Part shown: positions 34,444-47,800 of the stretch, one piece after another
How the letters are laid out: each line of letters starts with the position of its first letter
Numbering within the stretch: position 1 is the stretch's first letter
Origin: Synanceia verrucosa
Taxonomy: Eukaryota; Chordata; Actinopteri; Perciformes; Synanceiidae
Assembly (NCBI GenBank): GCA_029721515.1
Contig: CM056550.1
Span: 28,120,619-28,184,618, forward strand
Direction: 5' to 3'
Length of the DNA: 64,000 nt
Position numbers and translations under genes: made by a program
Notes under the pieces: model-generated
What the model saw: only the letters and a program-made list of their open reading frames with translations
Told to the model about the DNA's origin: nothing
The model's database searches: none

Positions 34444-37250
34444 GGTGGTATATTTTCAGATAAATCACTCTCGGCTTGCAGAACAGTCAGTCCTCACCTA
34501 TGTAAACGCACCCCTGAGGGAAGCAGATTTATCTGCAGGAGGACGGTTCACCTCCCTTTCTGTCTCGCTCTCTCGCTCTCTCTCTCTCTCTCTCTCACAC
34601 ACAGACACACACACACACACACACACACACATGAACATCCACACACACTCCTCCCACCTCCCTCTCTCCTTCGTCACCCCCTTCCTCTCAGCGTGGAGAT
34701 GGATGGCCCATGTCCCTTTTGTCTCGATGCAAATGGACTTTAACCCCAAATTAATGGATAACTCCCCAGAAAGGCCTAATAATGCAGCACTCACATGATG
34801 TATACACACACACACACAGACACACAGGCCCCTAGCAGGCGTGAGATTTGATAAAACATTTGGAGCTGTTTGCAGCACATTTGCACGACACTTGCAGCAC
34901 AGAAAAATGCAACTTGCTGCAGTTGTGCATTGATTAACGGCGGTGTTTTTATTTGCTTGATCTGCTTAAATCAAATCAAGCCCCGCTCTGGGGTTTCACA
35001 AACCGCACAATCACCGTGACCACCGACAGCAGAAGAAAATCCTCCCAAGTGCACTCGCTGACTTGTTTTCCCACCTTCCTTTATGACATCCATAACACCA
35101 AAATATTACAGTGTTGTAATTCTGTTTCCATTTTATGTGCGGACATTTGAACTTTCGGGCCTTGTTGAATCCCGTGTCTAGTGCACAAGACGATGACAGA
35201 CGCTGTGGTTTAACATGGAGCTGTGTGTAGGAAGGGGGGATGTAGATATGATCCCCCATTAGCTGTGGCGCCATGCTGCTCCGCAACATTACCACGGCAC
35301 TAAAATTTTATACGAGCAGCCCCGCTCACTCAGGTTGATCAAGAGGGGGGAGAGAAAAGGGAAAAAAGCGAGATGAAACACCTCAAAGTGGCTGTGTTGT
35401 GTATTTGGACGTGTGCGTGCACTTGTTATATTTCCGTATAAACTATAAACCCACTTCCTCCATGTACACCTGTCACCCCCTGAGCACAATCAATGAAACA
35501 CCCTGTGTTTTGCTTCATGTCAGGAGCGGACTGCATTACCACGGATGTAAAAACTCATCTGGGGAAGAGGCCACTTGTTGCTGGAGATGACGACAGACAG
35601 CCGGCTGGGGAAGAGCAGAGCAAGGGAGGAGGAGGAGGAGAGGTGGAACAATTTCATCCAAGTAAGATGGATGTTTTAATGCATCTGGTTCATGTCAAGT
35701 TCTCCACAACACGCCACATAAACGTATCTGTCTTTATGGATGATATTGGAGGAGAAAGGTGGTAAAGAGTTGTCAGCTCTCTCTCTCTGTGTGTGTGTGT
35801 GTGTGTGTGTGTGCAGGAGATATACAGTATATTAGGCATCTACTTACATTTCTCTCGCCATTCACTATTTGTTATGTTGTCGTACATTCAAAAACAGTCA
35901 CATGGATCTCTGTATTAATATTGTTATTTGGTAGATGATTTATCTCTGGGCTGATGAATCCAAAGAGCAATTCAGGTTTTTCTTAGATCTGCATGTGTTT
36001 AAAGTCAAATCAAACTTGGGGAAATCCTGATCATAATAACCACAAACTCATAAACTATCCCATTCTTGTCATCGGCCCTCTTTCATCAGCTTTCTAAAAC
36101 CCTCTGAACTTCTACTCCCTCCTCTTCAGTCCCTGGTGTCGCTGCGTTTGCCCGGTCCCGTGATGCACAGAGGAGTGTATACACAAGCCATTGTTGTTGG
36201 GGGAAGATGGCTCTAGTCGATGAAGGAGCTTTGTCAGAGCACAATGCCCCCATGCTTCCTGACGCTACACCTGTAGTGGCATCAGTTTACCGTCACATTA
36301 CAGTACCTGCACTGACCTCCATAACGCTAATAGTTATGCTGAAAGCTTATGAAAGCAAGCAAGATGATTGCTTTCAGCAACCAAGATGATTCCAAATTCC
36401 TGTGGATGTTTTAACATGTTAGAAATAAAATCTTGTGTTATCCAAATGCCTTCGAGCTCAGTAGTTTTATCCATGACTTTCTGATTTTCTTTGGGTGGAT
36501 GTGGTGCTTGTTCCTCGAAGCAGAGAAGAAGGGAAGGCTAGAGACAGAGAGAGCAGCAAGAGGGGAAGGACAGGGTAAAAAAAAAGTGAGCCAGCCCTTT
36601 ATGTGGCTCGAACTGATTGGATCAGAGTTGAGTTGACCTCTGACCTCCCAGCTGGGCCTAAAAACAGAGTTCTTCCCTTTCTTTTCTCCCAGGCAACAGC
36701 CACTGTGGAGATCACATGACTGTCCGGGCTGGCCATCCTGCCAGGCCGCGTGATGCGGCTGCTTCTGCTGCAGATGTGGGGAGAGAGAAAAAAATATAAA
36801 AGGAAGAAAAGAAGTTTTTAATGAAAGATTGGAAGGGGAACAAGGGCTAGGGGGTGACATGGAGAACAAGCGAACGCGTCAGCAGGCAGCATGGAGGGGA
36901 GGTGGGGGCCACAAAGCTAGCTTTGTTTCAGTTCTGGCTGCTGCGTTAGCAGCTGCAATAAAAAAGAAAAAAAAAGCTTGGAGAGAAGAGGATGGATGGA
37001 CGATGGCATGGAGGGGTGAATGGCCTGGCATGACGTTTAAGAGATGTCTCTGTTTGTCACTCCGTTACACTGTGTTTTAGTGCCACTCCATAGAATATGC
37101 ATAAACACCATAACTCATATAGAAAGAGATGAAATCCTACATGGCAGATTCAAGATAAAGGCACCACTGTGTGTGAGCAGTGATGTAACACTCTTTTGTG
37201 ACTGATATGCATTACAATATGAGAGCAAATATGAAAGAATTTAGCACTTT
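34130..37250. other. Intergenic, with microsatellites
   Basis: (GT)n at 34,403-34,439, compound (CT)n(CA)n at 34,562-34,631, and (TC)n(TG)n at 35,778-35,815. GC-rich blocks at 35,560-35,660 and 36,680-36,900 have short open frames with no recognisable product. Confidence 0.65.
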
Positions 37251-37549
37251 GGCAAGAAGTTCAACCAGTTCAGGTGCTTTGATGCTGCCTTTTCAGATCC
37301 AGGGTGTGGATGGTCGAGTAGCTGAGAGGGTTGTCTGTTTAAGCTTTTGAAAGTGTCTGACCATTACAATGTGGAGATTTCTAAAAAGTTAAATAGAGAA
37401 AGATGTGTTGGCCACACAAGTCCCAGTTGGTGGAGAAAAACATTTTTTCTGATACTGTGGAGAATGCAAGTCCATCTGTTGAAATGAGCAGAAACTGATG
37501 AAGTTTTTAGCAAGGCAAGTGGGTCATGTAAACTGTAGCTCCTGTTCTG

Positions 37550-37910
37550 ATGAGACTTGGGACAATTGCGACTGAGGAGGCTCCAGGAAAGTTAATGGGT
37601 TATGTGAATGGTTTCAGACAGTGGATGTACCAGGCAAATAAAGTGGCAAAAGAAAAACTACAGGCAGCTCAGACTGAAATGAAAGACCTCTATGATCGTT
37701 GTGTGGAGAATGCAGAGAATTTAGTCCCAGGAATGTATTTCTGGCACCTCTGCCTTTAGTGTGCTCTCTATTTCAGGCCAAGTTTTCAGGCCCTTACGAA
37801 GAGGTCCGAAAAGTGTCAGACCTAAACTATTTAATTGCGACCCATAAACGGAAAGAAATGTGTAGTTGTGTCACATCAACTTGTCAAAACCATATCTTGC
37901 TGGCTGTCCT
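37550..37910 (+). pseudogene. Integrase C-terminal remnant of the LTR retroelement
   Basis: A frame from about 37,550 reads AKEKLQAAQTEMKDLYDR, then after a shift KFSGPYEEVRKVSDLNYLIA and, in a third frame, CHINLSKPY. These are the conserved steps of the integrase C-terminal end in Ty3/gypsy pol (FSGPY-type and CHxN-type motifs). At least two frameshifts break it. The catalytic core upstream is absent. Confidence 0.65.
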
Positions 37911-38039
37911 GTGCCAGGTCCTGGGTCTTCACAGTCCTATGTAGTTCCAGTGGCTCATTCCTCCCACCTATTAATCTGGCAGTCATACACTCCAGATGAT
38001 GGCATTTTGAGAGGGTGTCTTAAGAGCTCAGAGTCACAG

Positions 38040-38660
38040 AGGAAAGGTTGAATTATTTACCTGAAACAAAGTGAACAGAGTTGGTGAATTTAGTTATCAC
38101 TTCCTATTTGGCGATACTCCATCTCGTATTTATATTATTAGGCATGATGTTGATGTGGGAGCTGTTCAGCCAGTCAGACAATGCTTTTATCACATGTGTC
38201 CAGACAAGTGAGAGCTCCTGGAAGCAGAAGTCAAATTTATGCTGGACAATAACATTGGTGAACCATGTTCATCTAGTTGGTCTTCCCCATGTTGAAGAAG
38301 CCTGATGGCACATTTAGGTCATGTACTGACCTCCGAACAGTGAACAGTGTGACCAAACCTGACTCTTTTCCACCCCCACGTAAGGAGGACTGTGTGGATC
38401 AGGTCGACTGTGCTAAGTTTGTCAGCAATTTTGACTTGCTTAAAAGTTACTGGCATGTTCCTTTAACTCCCAGAGCTAGGAAACTCGCTGTCGTAATTAC
38501 ACACAGTTGGTTGTATTCCTATACTGTTATGCCATTTAGATTATATAATGCCCCAGCCACCTTCCAGCGCCAAATGAATAAGTTGTGGTGTCATTTCTGG
38601 TGGGTTGTGCTGTGTATTTGGATGATATTGTGACATACAACAATTCTGGGGAGGAGCATT
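38040..38660 (+). pseudogene. Reverse-transcriptase remnant of the LTR retroelement
   Basis: The region before 38,290 is a broken N-terminal part with in-frame stops. From 38,290 the frame reads KKPDGTFRSCTDLRTVN, FDLLKSYWHVPL and APATFQRQMN, the usual RT blocks. The catalytic YLDD motif (38,615-38,626) is present but in another frame, so a frameshift separates it from the upstream blocks. RNase H is not recognisable. Confidence 0.75.
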
Positions 38661-38839
38661 TTCAGCGTATCCAGGCCCCGTTTGACCATCTTGGGTATGG
38701 TGTGGTACTACTGTGGGTTTTGTAACGGGTTCTCCACAGTGACTGCTCCACTGACTTCTCTTCATATCCCAAAGGTAAGGTTTGAATGGCCGCTTCCCTG
38801 TCAAGAAGCCTTGGCTGATGCTATGTCCAGAGCTATGAC

Positions 38840-39450
38840 TCTTTAAGTTGTGTATTTCCTGTCTGCAGTGTCTCTATTGGTCCTTTCTGGTTTCCCTCTC
38901 TCTTTAATTGCTTCCTAGGTTCCAAGGTTGCTGGGGGAGGGTGATTTAAAAAAGAAATAGTATACCAGAGTGTATTTAATTTAGGTTTTTAGTGGTGCTG
39001 ATTGTTTTGAGGTGTTGGTTTTACTCTGCCTGCCAGTTCAGGTGCTTCGCTTCTGCTTTTCAGATGCAGGGAGTGGTCAGATGGGAAGGTCGTCTCTTTA
39101 TTCCTGCCCATTTGGGCTGGGCTGCAGAGAAGGCATAAAGGCCTTCAGATACTGCTTTCACACTGATATTAGCGCTTTGATGCAGGATTTTCTAATCTAG
39201 CTTGACCAGCCTTGGTTCGTCTTTGGAGACCTTTCACACTACCAGCAGTCGCAGGTCTGACCTCCCACTGTGAGAACTGCTGCCTGTTTTTTCCTCCTTC
39301 TTCCTCTCTGCAGATGCTGAGGAGCTTGTGGACCTCACAATCTCACCAGTGTACTACCATGATCAATAAAAAATGGTGTGCCAGATTGCTGTACAAGTTG
39401 TGTATAAACAAGGTCACGCATGAGCAGTTCACATCAGAATGCCCTGATCG
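38840..39450 (+). repeat. LTR-like tail of the retroelement
   Basis: Non-coding sequence following the RT remnant. Part of it (39,045-39,095) repeats the segment at 37,268-37,316. Its exact ends (TG...CA) could not be placed. Confidence 0.4.
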
Positions 39451-39739
39451 GTAGAATTTCCCAAGCATGATGTAGTGCTTATTCACGTATGCGCTTTCAT
39501 TAAGGATCGTGTACCTACACATTTGGTTTCTTTGATTGAAATAAATGTCTGCTCTTCAGAGATCAGTCTCTGGGAGATCAACAGGAAGACTGATCTTATG
39601 GGAGTGGACGAAAACTTTGCTCTGTTTTGAGATCAGAGTGAGCAGCTCTGCAACCCTGGAGCTTCCACAATGACAGTCGTACAGGCTGCCCAGTGACTAA
39701 ACCAGAACGGCATCGGGTAATTTAGAAGGTTGATGCGGG

Positions 39740-40201
39740 ATGCCTTTCACACTGCAGGCGAGCTGAGCCGAGCCGAGCTGGTGAATTCCCCGGTTGATTG
39801 AAGGGTCATTTGGACGGGTGCATGAAAATCTAGCATTGAGCCGGGTCAGCACTGGATTTTGAAAGGGGCTTGAGTCTTACTGACTCCTCATCCTTAGCTA
39901 CCTCATCCTTTCTTTGCTTGGTTTGTTCCACCAGCCAACACACATGACAACATACAAACACGACTGCTCCTTCTCCTACTTACACACTCCACTACTGAGT
40001 TTACATGTTGATTGTTTAATTTAAAGAAATTACTTTCTAAGTGGTATGTTGGTGCATGTCCTCCCTCTTTTGCCAGCCTTGAGCCAGGCGGTAACACAGG
40101 ATGCTTTTCTCCCTGAGCTCACCCTTTTGTGGCCATCTCAGTTATGCAGCTGTGCTCACCTATGGGGTCACTGGGCCTCTATAAACTTCAAGAAGTACAT
40201 T

Positions 40202-40261
<60 letters not shown>

Positions 40262-40840
40262 CATGCGTGCACATGCCCTTGCCCTTGCCTCTGGGGCAAA
40301 CATCCTCCGTTCTCCCCAAAAAAAATCTCATGACCACATAAACTGCAGAAACAGTCACCGTCATTAGGTCCGGTGGCACCTTGAAGTGTTTTCCATTTGC
40401 CAAAGAGGAGCTGTGGCCTCAAATTGGAACCAGAAACAGGTTTAGCATCTGATTCTTAACCTATCACAGCTGTGTCACACACAAACACACACACACACAC
40501 ACACACAGGTGCAGCAGGCTCAGAAAGGGGTTAAGAGTGAGCAACTGTATTACACCACAGCAAATGAGAAGCATCACATCCATCTCAAACATTTGTCCAC
40601 GTTTATCAATACTGCCACATTTGTACGACATGATCGCCTTTAAAAGCATGCCGGAAACACACACACACACACAAGGGGACGCATTGTCTTCTCTGCAGCT
40701 GCTGCGTTTTGTAATGAATATTACAGATGTTTCCTGCGTAAACCTGTTTACTACATGATGATGAACATTTTGGTGAAACAAAGATGTCTCAACGCCATGA
40801 GGCCTAACCAGTGGGCAACACCAGGGTTTGTTCATTGAAA
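39740..40840. other. Intergenic, with (GT)n tract
   Basis: CCTTTCACACTGCAGGCGAG (39,741-39,760), followed by GAGCCGAGCC, resembles debris of a fish DNA transposon. A long (GT)n lies at 40,203-40,256 and (CA)n at 40,482-40,507. No gene recognised. Confidence 0.5.
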
Positions 40841-41951
40841 CCCATATGAAAGTAATTAAAACTTGCATTCCCTCCACCAGCCAGCAGGGGATGAATACTG
40901 GTGGTTTCAAAAAGAAGTCTGTTTCTGTTTATTACCTCTGTAAACACTATAAATACAAGTATTTGGTCTGAATGGTTAGTTTAAATAATATTTTAATACA
41001 TCAGAGTGTTGATTTACTGAATTATGGTCAAATATATGGTGAAATAACACATAAAGATTTGGGGCGTGGCTACAGTGTGATTGACAGGTCTCTGCTGTCA
41101 TTACATCCTGAAGAGGAGCAGCGCTGATGGTCTGAGCTCTCAGCTCATGTTTTCCTTCATCTGAGGAGACACTGGCGCCATTTATCGGTAAGTAACGTTA
41201 TGTTGAGCCATAATTAGCATTCCAGTTAATATCACTGTTCATGTGAATTACAGAAGCTTATCCCTAACCAAGATAGCGTGCTAGTGCAAGCGTTAGCTGA
41301 TAACATAGCGGTTGCTATGCTAATGGTACGGGTACCGTTACAAACGTCAAAGTAACACTACTTTGAGGAGGATCAGTTCTTCACAGACGTAAAGGTAGAC
41401 AGATATATATATATATATATATTACGCCGGTACCATTAGCATAGCAACCGCTATGTTATCAGCTAAAGCTAGCACTAGCGAGCTAGCTTGATTGGTGATG
41501 AACCTCCATAATTCACTTGAACAGTGATATTAACTGGAATGCTAATTGTGGCTCATATCATAATGTTACTTACCAGTAAATGTTGCCAGGAATGGAGAAG
41601 GGAAAACATGAGCTGAGAGCTCAGACCATCAGCGCTGCTCCTCTTCAGAATGTAATGACAGCAGAGACCTGTCAATCACACTGTAGCCACGCCCCAAAGC
41701 TTTATGTGTTATTTCACCATCTACTTGACCATAATTCACTAAATGGACACCCTGGTGTATTAAAACATTATTTAAACTATCCATTGAGATCAAAAACCTC
41801 ATATTTATAGTGTTAACAGAGGTAATACAGCAGGAGAGAAAAGTATCATTTTCCCATAGACTTCAATACAAACAGACTTATTTTTGAAACCAGCCGTATC
41901 GCCCCCTGCTGGCTGCTGGAGAGAATGCAAGTTTAGTTACTTCTGTATGGG
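40841..41951. mobile_element. 1.1-kb foldback element (long inverted repeat)
   Basis: The left arm (about 40,841-41,332) is the imperfect reverse complement of the right arm (about 41,427-41,951). Examples: GGGGCGTGGCTACAGTGTGA at 41,061 against TCACACTGTAGCCACGCCCC near 41,676, and the CAGCAGGGG/CCCCTGCTG pair near the outer ends. The roughly 95-bp centre holds an (AT)n run (41,404-41,421). No transposase frame. It is a palindromic MITE or foldback copy, related to the repeat at 20,080-20,575. TTTATATACAGTCTATGG follows at 41,973-41,990, a phrase common at the edges of this fish family, so the element may extend to about 41,990. Confidence 0.8.
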
Positions 41952-41990
41952 CTTGATAGCTCCATCCACTCTTTATATACAGTCTATGGG

Positions 41991-44500
41991 TCTAACTGAG
42001 TCCTGTTACATCCACACTGAAGGAATCCAGCAGTGAAAACTACCTGACACCTCTGATAGTATCTCACTCAGGTGTGTTTAGCCAACACCAGCAGAGTGCA
42101 GAGCAGAGAGGGTTGGGGCAGCTCTGGGTTTTAGCTGTAAACTGGCCTGTCTGGAGGCCGTCTAATGAGGAGGGAAGGGTCGCGTTTCAGGCTGCAGGCG
42201 ATGGTTTGGAGTGCAACAGAATTGTCCTTCATCAGAGTTGAAATAGATGGATGAGTGAGTGTGCAGAGTAGACGCCGTCAGCTTCAAACTGAGGCCAGCG
42301 CGTTTCTCTAACAGCCGAAACTGTGGTTGCAAGAGAATGAGTGAAGGCGTTGCAGTTACGACAAGAGGCAAAGAAGAGTTTCCATGAGCATTCCTGATTG
42401 AACCATGCTGTTCTGTGAAATAAGAACAAGTGTTTAAAAGTGACACATAAAGGTGCTACCCACTAGGTTTTCTTCACAAATTAATCTACTCCAGGAAGGA
42501 GCAGAAAATGTGCGCAGAAATGGAAACATCTTCCAGGAAAAGTTCTGATCATCATGAGATGGGATAAAGAGGCCGGGTTTGTTCAAAAAACTAATGATAT
42601 TATGGTTTGGAGGCATTTGGTAAAAACATGACTTTCTGTGAATCTATAGAGATTTTTGAAATAGTAGGATATGATACACGAGTCAAAAACAGTGCAATAT
42701 TGTAGTTATCCATTGAAATTTTTACTTTAATGAAGATGTGATATTACAGACTAACTGCGGAACCCACAATGCAACAGTAGGCCGTTGCAGAGTGGGCGTG
42801 GTCTGCCGTGACCCTCCCACTTCCCCTTCCCATAAATCCTTTCAAAGGCAAAGCCCAAACCATACTGGATGGATTTATGATGCATTGTTGCTCTTGGTCT
42901 TGAGCATAGTTTCTATTTTTCAACACTGCCATGAAGGCAGCAGTGGTGTGGAAAAGTCATCACAGACTGACTCTGGTGAGTTGGTTTTAGTGAATTCACC
43001 CATCGGGGTGTGAGATGGAAATGTCTGATGCCACTCCAGTCAGATGTTTTCATGGAGCTCAGTCCACTGACCCCCAACATATAGAACATACCCTGGGTTT
43101 GTTTTGGTGCCACTTTGTATTATTTGTATGGGTTTTTTGTTTGTATTTGGTAACCACAGCAATAATTCACATCCTGAGCTGAAGAAAAATAAGGAATATG
43201 AATTACGAATGGCATCTGGGAAGGGTCGATGTGAATTAATGTGCAATAATCTAACCAATTTAACACTGAAAATATCAATTATGATACAAATGAGAGGGAG
43301 AAAGTTCCACATTGATTTTGAATGGCGTTAATTTGGCATGTTCTAGAAAAGAACAGTAGTTTGTAAGTTAGGAGCTTGAGAAAACGACGAGTAGTGAACC
43401 TGTTGACTAATTCAAGCAGTTATTCTAATGTGAGCTGCGGCTGGGTGACAAATGTGACTAACTGGACCCCTGGACCCGCCTGTCGGCGCGCCTGGACGCG
43501 GTGGTGCAGGGGTTAACGTGGTGACGTGTTCTCCTGAAGCGGTGACCCACGGGGGCAGCCAGAGTGGGGGCTGTAGGGGAGGAAGAGGGGGAAGCTGAGG
43601 CTGAGGTCCCGTTCGGGGAGGAAGGAGGGAAGGAGACTCAAGAGCCGCCGCGTTGCTGCAATTATTCCCCTAAACTTCGCTTCTTCCGCATTCATCTCCA
43701 ACCTGCAGCTCCTTTTGGTTTTACCCATCTTCAGTAAAACGACTTCCCGAATGGAAACTGCGTTTGTGTGTTTTTGTTTGCAATCATGTCTTTGTTTCTG
43801 TAGTCCAGGGCAAAACGCCAAAGAACCATTTTTTTTCCTTCGGAGCGAGAACGATAAGATAAATTCCTCTTTTACGCACAAACTTGTCTGGACCATTTGG
43901 ACGCGATCAAACGCCGCGTATTCTTTAACGCCTGTGCTAAATGTTTACAGCGCTCTTACAATTGAACCCGTGTGTGTTGCTGTTGGCTTGTGTTTGCATG
44001 CGCCGGCCGAGCAGGTCATTCTCACAACAAAATGCCTGTGAAAACTCAGGAGAGCAGCCACATAAAGCGGGCACTGGCAAAAGGGCTATAAAGAAATATC
44101 AGCTGGATTTCCAGAGTAGTGCTGATTGCTCCTTCCCGTGCCATATATTTGCAGCTATCCCGCAAATAAAAACCGAGCGTGGCCTGGCTTGCCTTCCACC
44201 ACAGCACGGTTATAGGTTAAATACATGGTGCATAGACAGAGGAATGATTACCCAAAACCTAGCTCTTTCTGATAACACTGTTAGAGAGGGTAGGGGGCAG
44301 AAATAGAGATAGGCCTCCTGTGCGTAAAACCTTGCTGGATGTATCTGTTTTGGTGGGGGTGGTAGTGGGTGTATGCCTAGCTCAGTGATGATGTCCCTTT
44401 ACTCTCTCCCATGATTTAAAAAAACAACATAAAATGTAAGAATTCCTTCTTCTATCCTAAAGAGCCATAGAGAGAGTGCACGAGAAAGAGTCTCTCCATC
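41991..44500. other. Intergenic; CpG-rich patch at 43,470-43,700
   Basis: Mostly AT-rich with no recognisable product. The patch 43,470-43,700 is rich in CpG (GTCGGCGCGCCTGGACGCGG at 43,482-43,501) and may be a promoter or enhancer. No splice-consistent coding exon was seen. Confidence 0.5.
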
Positions 44501-44514
44501 AATTTTCTGTTTAA

Positions 44515-44841
44515 TGTCAGCGCTCCAGCTCCATTGTGTGGGAGAGAGAGAGAGAGGCGACGCGTCATCCGGACATAAATTCGCTATTACACAGCCTCTC
44601 AGAGACTTCACATCCACAGGATCCGGAGCTTGTGTAGTCGGGAAAACCCCTCGGTGGATAGATCCAGCAGAGAGCGCCTGTTTGAGTCCATGTGAATGCG
44701 CGTTGGTTTGGATAAAGCGCGTAGGAACAGGATTTTTTTTTTTTTCAATTTTGGAAGGAGGAAAGGAAGAAAGTTTTGGTTGTTTCTTCTTCAATTTATA
44801 TCAGTTAATACAACTATGTGAAGGAGGTGGTCGTTTTATAG
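44515..44841 (+). other. Candidate non-coding first exon
   Basis: A CpG-containing segment (GGCGACGCGTCATCCGGAC near 44,557) leads to a strong donor ATAG|GTAGGT with the last exon base at 44,841. It could be an upstream non-coding exon of bahcc1 or of a lncRNA. Only the composition and one splice site support it. Confidence 0.2.
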
Positions 44842-47800
44842 GTAGGTATTGTAATTTGTATTTTTAATAGTTCTCAGCTTTTTAAAAAATATTAATTAAT
44901 CTATAATGTCCGCATCATTTCCCCAAAGATTTGAAGCTCTTAGTTAAATTAGTGTTGTTTTTTTAATGACAGGCGTAATATGAGTCGTGGCCCGAGGTTC
45001 CAAAAATGGTCCAAGAAAATAATATGTTTATTTATGTATTTTCATATTTAGATAGAACTCACTGTATTGTTTAGACTACTTTTTAAAGTTATTTTAGCAC
45101 GCGAAAAACGTTTGCGTAATACGCCTCCAACAAATTTGCCATCACTGCGGGTTTTTTTTTTCCATTTATTCCTATAATGTTATCTAACAATATGGACAAC
45201 CTGGACGGATGGATGGATGTCTCTGAGTGTTCAGTTAATATAAGAATCAGTAGGGGCATGTGCCAATACATGATGCGCGCGCTCTCACACACGCACACAC
45301 AAGGTGATCCAACCATGTAAAGCGTAGTTCCCTTTAGCTGATCGGCTCCACAGTTGGCTGTTACAGTTTGTCGGGCTTGCTTGTGTCATATTAAGTTACA
45401 CGGCAACACTGTACGCTGACTGTCTCTCCCTCATGCGCACAGACACGCACACACCAAGAGATTTTGGCAGCACCGTTGGCCATAAAGCCATACTTTTTGA
45501 TGAAGTGGCAATAAAGACCAGAGGTAACATATAATTCTAATTTGAGATAATTATTGAAAATTATTAGTCACCTTGCTTTTACCGTAAAATGTCAAAATCT
45601 ATTTATTCTCGTCTAATTTATGAAGAATTGTGGTAAACATCAAGACTGAGATCAAATATCATAGTGTTTCTTTTTTTTAGTTCTTAATGTGACACAGCTC
45701 CTTATTAGTCTCAATGCTCAAACACACAATTATTTTTATTATTTTTTTTAAGTATTTTTACAGACAACACACACTGTGAATATCCCCAAATCAACTAAAA
45801 ATCATACAGTACATAAATATTGTTAAATACTCACAGCTGTATAGTGATGTTCGTCATTCTGGATCATGCAGTGGTTGTTGTTTGGCTTTAGTTTGCTAAC
45901 AATATGTCGTTTATTGTAATGTTCTGGTGCTGCAGCTTGTTCTCTCTTGTGATCCGCTGGTGCTGTCGACATGCATCCTTGACTCAAAATCAAGTTTTCT
46001 TTTGAAAGATGATCCAGATGTGTTATTTGATCAGGTGTAATCCTTCATCACCACCAATAATACTGGTGGTTAGGCAACAGATGACTAAATATTGAACATG
46101 TTGTTCTCAGTTGTGGTGCATCACTAAAGCTGAGTTAAAAGTTGGGATTCATGCAAAGACCTTTGTTGCAATAGAAGAATTTATCTCTGTTGAAATAATG
46201 GAATGAAATAGTGATTTTGAGCAATGACTTGAAGAAGGGTCAGCTGACCTGTTGACCCTGTGGCCTTTGCACATTTTCTGGAGCTTTTCCAATTCAACAA
46301 CACATGTTTTATGATTGTATAACACAGTGGAACAGCTAAAAAAAATATAGACTTTGTCTTTAATTGTCATGAGAGTGTACCATTGTGCGCATAGAGGAGG
46401 AAGGGTACAGAAATGCACAAAATGAGGTGACACTCGGGCCGCCATGTGACAGAAACAAGTTACATTTAACCCCATAATAACATCAACATTTGATGATCTG
46501 TTCAGTTCAATCCATACGGCAGTGATTCAGCTCTCCTGCCTTGTCTGAATATGAACTACTACATCAGCTTTACAACGGAGGCACGCCATGGCTGCTTGTG
46601 TTCCAATGATAATTAAAGCCTCCACCTGTATGTTTTTGATGGCCCTTAAATAGATGCTGGTGCTTTCATCTCATCCACGCAGGCCTGGTGGTGGTTACAG
46701 ACGGATATATGGATGTGTGACAGGCGCTAATTTTGTGCCCGAGCCATTCCCTCCTTCACCATCAATATCACCATCATCATCTCCTTACTACATCATCATC
46801 ATCCTCCTGATCTGTGCCTTTAGTCATCTGACGCATTTTGAGAATTTTTTTTTTTTTTTTTAATAATTTTTCATGCCAACCATTTCCTATCTCATGACCC
46901 GGTGTGAGGCCTCCAGCCTATCTGTCAGAGATGGCATGATCACAAATAGCAGCATCTGTCCTGCTCACACAGAGAAGAAAAGGTCATGTTGTTTTTATGT
47001 CCACTCAACTTCTGACTCCATCATGTCTTCTTCTCCTTCTTCTAGTGGTTATGGGTGCCATTGTTGTTCGCTGAGGTTGATATTTAGCCTATAGTGTATA
47101 GTGTTAGCCACCAAAAGCAACAACAACAAAAAAACAGATTTCTAAAAGATATAGGCTGCCCATATCACCACCGTTACATGCCGGAACAGCCTTGTTTTTC
47201 ATAACATAGTCCCAGAAAGCTTGGCAGATGCGTTTCTTCTCTAATGTGATATTGTCTCGTGGGGGTTGCACCACCTTCAGATAGCCGGGCGTCTCCCTGG
47301 TGTTTTGGATATTGGCATTATAGAAGGTCTATCAGAAAAATCTGCTGAGAATAGTATGACAGATCTCCATTTGGACCTCATTTAAAACCAGCCCTGCCAA
47401 ATTTGTTTTGCATTTGAATTGTGTTTTTTCTCCTCTATGTGTTTTTATTTAGACATTTAATTGTTTATCCAGTTAATGCTGGGGGGGGGTGCAGAAGAGG
47501 TTGTATAGCACCCACTTTAAACGCAAATCAACCACTTTTTAATGTGCGTAAAATGTCTCATTCACCTTTTTTCACTGGGACATTCTTAACTCCTCAAGAC
47601 GTGAAGTTGCAATATGGAGTTCATATTCACAAAAGCGACCCTGCGCATCGAAACATACTAAAATCCGCTGTTTGCATGCTCAGTTTATTTGTTTGTTGAT
47701 TTGATTAGCAGTTGTGACACAGCCGTGCGCGTCTCCAGAGCAAGAAGAGGGTGGGGGGGCTTCAGCTGGCCGGGCTGGAGGCGAAGAAGGAAGCGAAGAA

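Larger units (their letters stand above)
37260..39450 (+). mobile_element. Decayed LTR retroelement, Ty3/gypsy group, with integrase remnant before reverse transcriptase
   Basis: It contains, in order, an integrase C-terminal remnant, a reverse-transcriptase remnant and an LTR-like tail. About 45 bp at 37,268-37,316 (CCAGTTCAGGTGCTT onward) recur imperfectly at 39,045-39,095, as expected for remains of two LTRs. That would put the element's edges near 37,260 and 39,450, with gag, protease and much of pol deleted. The integrase-then-RT order is that of the GMR1-like group described from fish and other deuterostomes, not of ordinary Ty3/gypsy elements. The coding parts carry stops and frameshifts, so it is inactive. 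Confidence 0.65.

Noticed and set aside
34378..34878. Overlapping 117-130 codon frames on both strands
   Set aside because: All run through (GT)n, (CT)n and (CA)n tracts and are repeat artefacts.
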